Assembly: GCA_017416635.1 (NCBI GenBank)
Contig: JAFQBQ010000218.1
Location: 1-14,863, forward strand
Source: Alphaproteobacteria bacterium
GTDB taxonomy: Bacteria; Pseudomonadota; Alphaproteobacteria; UBA3830
DNA length: 14,863 bases
Reading direction: 5' to 3'
The position numbers were made by a program, and so were the translations under genes. A model generated the notes under the pieces. The model did not search any database and had not been told where the DNA came from. It saw only the letters and a list, made by a program, of their open reading frames with translations. Within the stretch, counting starts at the first letter, position 1, and each line of letters opens with the position of its first letter. Positions 13,396-14,863 of this stretch are shown piece after piece.

Positions 13396-14288
13396 TGAAA
13401 GATAAATTATCTATTTACTGGGGAATATTTTTAACAATTTTGTTGGTATTCATCATAAGCGTAGAGGTTATGCATAGAGTGTCTAAGGAGAAAGATTTAA
13501 CCTATCAGTGTCGAATCGTAATAGATAAGCATTTGGCTGTTGAAGATTATTCCTCTGAAGAAGAACCGAAAGCAGATAAAGGAAATATGTACGAGTCGAC
13601 ATCTTACGGAGTTCTGCCGAAGAATCAAAAGGATTACATGAAAATTTTTAAGGCATATTCCGCGAAATGTAATTATTCAGGACCATACGTGAAAGCGGCG
13701 GTGGTTTTGAAGGAAGCTACGCCGGCTCAGGTTCAAAAAATCGTTGAAGATTTAGATGGTGCTAAAATTTCATTTATCATTCCTTATTATGTGCCGAATC
13801 TGCATGAAGTTATAGATTCGATCATAGCTAACGGAGATGAATTTTTTATTCAGTTGCCGACACAGTCTTCTATTCCTGAAGAGAAAACGTCTAAGGTTTC
13901 TCCGTTTTTGGCGAATGCCGATCCAAAAGAAACTTTGGATAAGTTACGTTATCTGATTGCTTCTTCAAAATATGCGATAGGTGTTTCAGTTATATCAAAT
14001 TCGCTGTTACTGAAATCGAAAAAAGATTTGTTGCTGATTGCAAATGAATTGTCGAAAAAAGGTTTAGCGTTTCTTGGACTTCAAGATGGCGGCGATGTTT
14101 TCGAAGATGTTTTGCAAGATATAAAAATGTTACTTTTGCGCGCAGAAGTTTACTCAGAAGAGGATGAAATTTCGGCAAGTTCTTCGTTTATATTTGATTT
14201 TTCTCAGATGCAGAAATTTATGTCTTCGCTTCCGAAGGGTGCAAAAATTGTTCCGTTGAGCTTTGGAGTACAAGATGCTTCCTTATAG
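13395..14288 (+). CDS. Divergent polysaccharide deacetylase family protein (YibQ-like), 297 aa
   Basis: ATG 13395 shares its A with the ctpA stop (TAATG). Residues 8-26 are one transmembrane span, then a short acidic linker, then a periplasmic domain. From about residue 100 the pattern fits the family: KAAVVL, ISFIIPYYVPNLHEVIDSI, then GDEFFIQLPTQ where related proteins have GhE..lPMEP, then a helical stretch DPKETLDKLRYLI, YAIGVSVIS, and KKGLAFLGL. The family is catalytically divergent anyway, and here the PMEP motif is further eroded (PTQS), so enzyme activity is doubtful. The place between ctpA and rppH is the usual one in alphaproteobacteria and supports the call as much as the sequence does. 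It overlaps rppH by 14 bases. Confidence 0.75.
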   Translation: MKDKLSIYWGIFLTILLVFIISVEVMHRVSKEKDLTYQCRIVIDKHLAVEDYSSEEEPKADKGNMYESTSYGVLPKNQKDYMKIFKAYSAKCNYSGPYVKAAVVLKEATPAQVQKIVEDLDGAKISFIIPYYVPNLHEVIDSIIANGDEFFIQLPTQSSIPEEKTSKVSPFLANADPKETLDKLRYLIASSKYAIGVSVISNSLLLKSKKDLLLIANELSKKGLAFLGLQDGGDVFEDVLQDIKMLLLRAEVYSEEDEISASSSFIFDFSQMQKFMSSLPKGAKIVPLSFGVQDASL

Positions 14289-14751
14289 AAAGTGCGTAGT
14301 CATTGTCTTAAGGAAATCTGATTTAGTTTTTTGTGCGGAACGCATAGATGTTGCCGGTGCGTGGCAGTTGCCGCAAGGTGGAGTGAATCCGCGGGAAGGT
14401 TACGCAGCCGCTGCGGCAAGAGAGCTGGAAGAAGAAACTGGAATTACTTCAATTAATTTTGTTCGACAAACAGAAAACGATTATTTTTATGATTTTCCAG
14501 AAGATGTTCAAGAAAAAATTTTGCAAACGCAAGGACGAGTGAAATACCGGGGACAAATTGCGAAATTTGTTCTTTTCGATTTTAGGGGAGACGAGTCTGA
14601 AGTCAATTTATCGCACGATACGGTAGAATTTTCGCAATGGAAATGGCTGTCCCCTTCTCAAATTTTGGATAAAATAGTTCCATTCAAAAAGACGTTTTAT
14701 CAGAAGGGATTTAACGCATTAGGGCTGTGCTTACCTTATTTCTCGCGATGA
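14275..14751 (+). CDS. rppH: RNA pyrophosphohydrolase (Nudix), 158 aa
   Basis: RppH removes pyrophosphate from the 5' end of triphosphorylated transcripts and so opens them to RNase E decay. ATG 14275 has GGAG 6 bases upstream and starts MLPYRKCVVIVL; an in-frame TTG at 14263 is not needed. The Nudix box GX5EX7REUXEEXGU is complete at residues 35-57 (GGVNPREGY..RELEEETGI). WQLPQGG just before it and KYRGQIAKFVLFDF, then FSQWKWLSP, are typical of RppH. It overlaps the deacetylase-like gene by 14 bases, so translation is probably coupled. It is the last gene of the run starting with galU. pnp, another RNA-decay enzyme, lies at the other end of the window. Confidence 0.94.
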   Translation: MLPYRKCVVIVLRKSDLVFCAERIDVAGAWQLPQGGVNPREGYAAAAARELEEETGITSINFVRQTENDYFYDFPEDVQEKILQTQGRVKYRGQIAKFVLFDFRGDESEVNLSHDTVEFSQWKWLSPSQILDKIVPFKKTFYQKGFNALGLCLPYFSR

Positions 14752-14803
14752 CGTATAGATAATTTCAATTGTTTTCGCGCAAGTTTTATGAGATATTCGG
14801 AAC

Positions 14804-14863
14804 ATGTTATCTGTAAAGGGTTTGAATTACTATATTGGCGGAAGGCAACTTCTGGATAATGTA
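14804..14863 (+). CDS. ABC-F type ATP-binding protein, N-terminal fragment
   Basis: Twenty codons reach the window edge, encoding MLSVKGLNYYIGGRQLLDNV. The pattern (hydrophobic-x-LxY-IGGR-LLD) is the beta-sheet start of an ABC ATPase domain and looks most like alphaproteobacterial ABC-F proteins, soluble ribosome-associated ATPases. Walker A would lie about 20 residues further on, outside the window. No Shine-Dalgarno is clear. It starts 52 bases after rppH on the same strand. Confidence 0.6.
   Translation, partial: MLSVKGLNYYIGGRQLLDNV

Noticed and set aside
14744..14796. CGCG-containing hairpin between rppH and the ABC-F gene
   Set aside because: Only a few pairs form over a large loop and no T-run follows.
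1..14863. CRISPR array, transposase, integrase or toxin-antitoxin genes
   Set aside because: No spaced identical repeats or recognisable mobile or toxin proteins were found on either strand; the only regular repeats are ankyrin units.

Overview
The window reads as chromosome of an AT-rich, host-associated alphaproteobacterium. Three things point there. The run envC-like / ctpA / divergent polysaccharide deacetylase / rppH is a familiar alphaproteobacterial order. The housekeeping proteins (PNPase, NusG, L13, S9, GalU, Ugd) resemble alphaproteobacterial forms. Two ankyrin-repeat proteins and two unrecognised proteins carry export signals, as in intracellular lineages such as Holosporales or Rickettsiales. 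The exact order is inference; I lean to a Holosporales-like organism but nothing here proves it. No tRNA, rRNA, CRISPR array, transposase or phage gene was found.

Layout. (1) 1-846: the 3' part of pnp and its terminator. (2) 847-6179: an accessory block with two secreted ankyrin proteins (ank1, ank2), the housekeeping tRNA methyltransferase gene trmB, and two divergently transcribed secreted proteins of unknown function. The two ankyrin genes share a 5' leader and signal peptide. The two unknown genes share another leader and signal peptide but have unrelated mature parts, and a stunted third copy of that leader lies just upstream of one of them. (3) 6180-8700, minus strand: secE-nusG-rplM-rpsI, a strong terminator, then an inositol-monophosphatase-family gene. 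This joins two ribosomal or transcription modules that are normally apart. (4) 8701-8856: a divergent regulatory region with two palindromes. (5) 8857-14751, plus strand: galU-ugd-envC-like-ctpA-deacetylase-like-rppH, packed with gaps of 5 nt or less, or overlaps, and apparently one operon. (6) 14804-end: the first 20 codons of an ABC-F-type ATPase.

How the genes work together. GalU and Ugd make UDP-glucose and then UDP-glucuronate, precursors for surface polysaccharide or lipid A/LPS decoration. The next three genes act in the periplasm on peptidoglycan turnover and proteolysis. So the operon is an envelope-building unit ending in an RNA-decay enzyme. The minus-strand cluster is translation and transcription core. 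The accessory block is the likely host-interaction part, and its repeated leaders suggest that new exported proteins arose by copying an existing promoter/RBS/signal-peptide unit.
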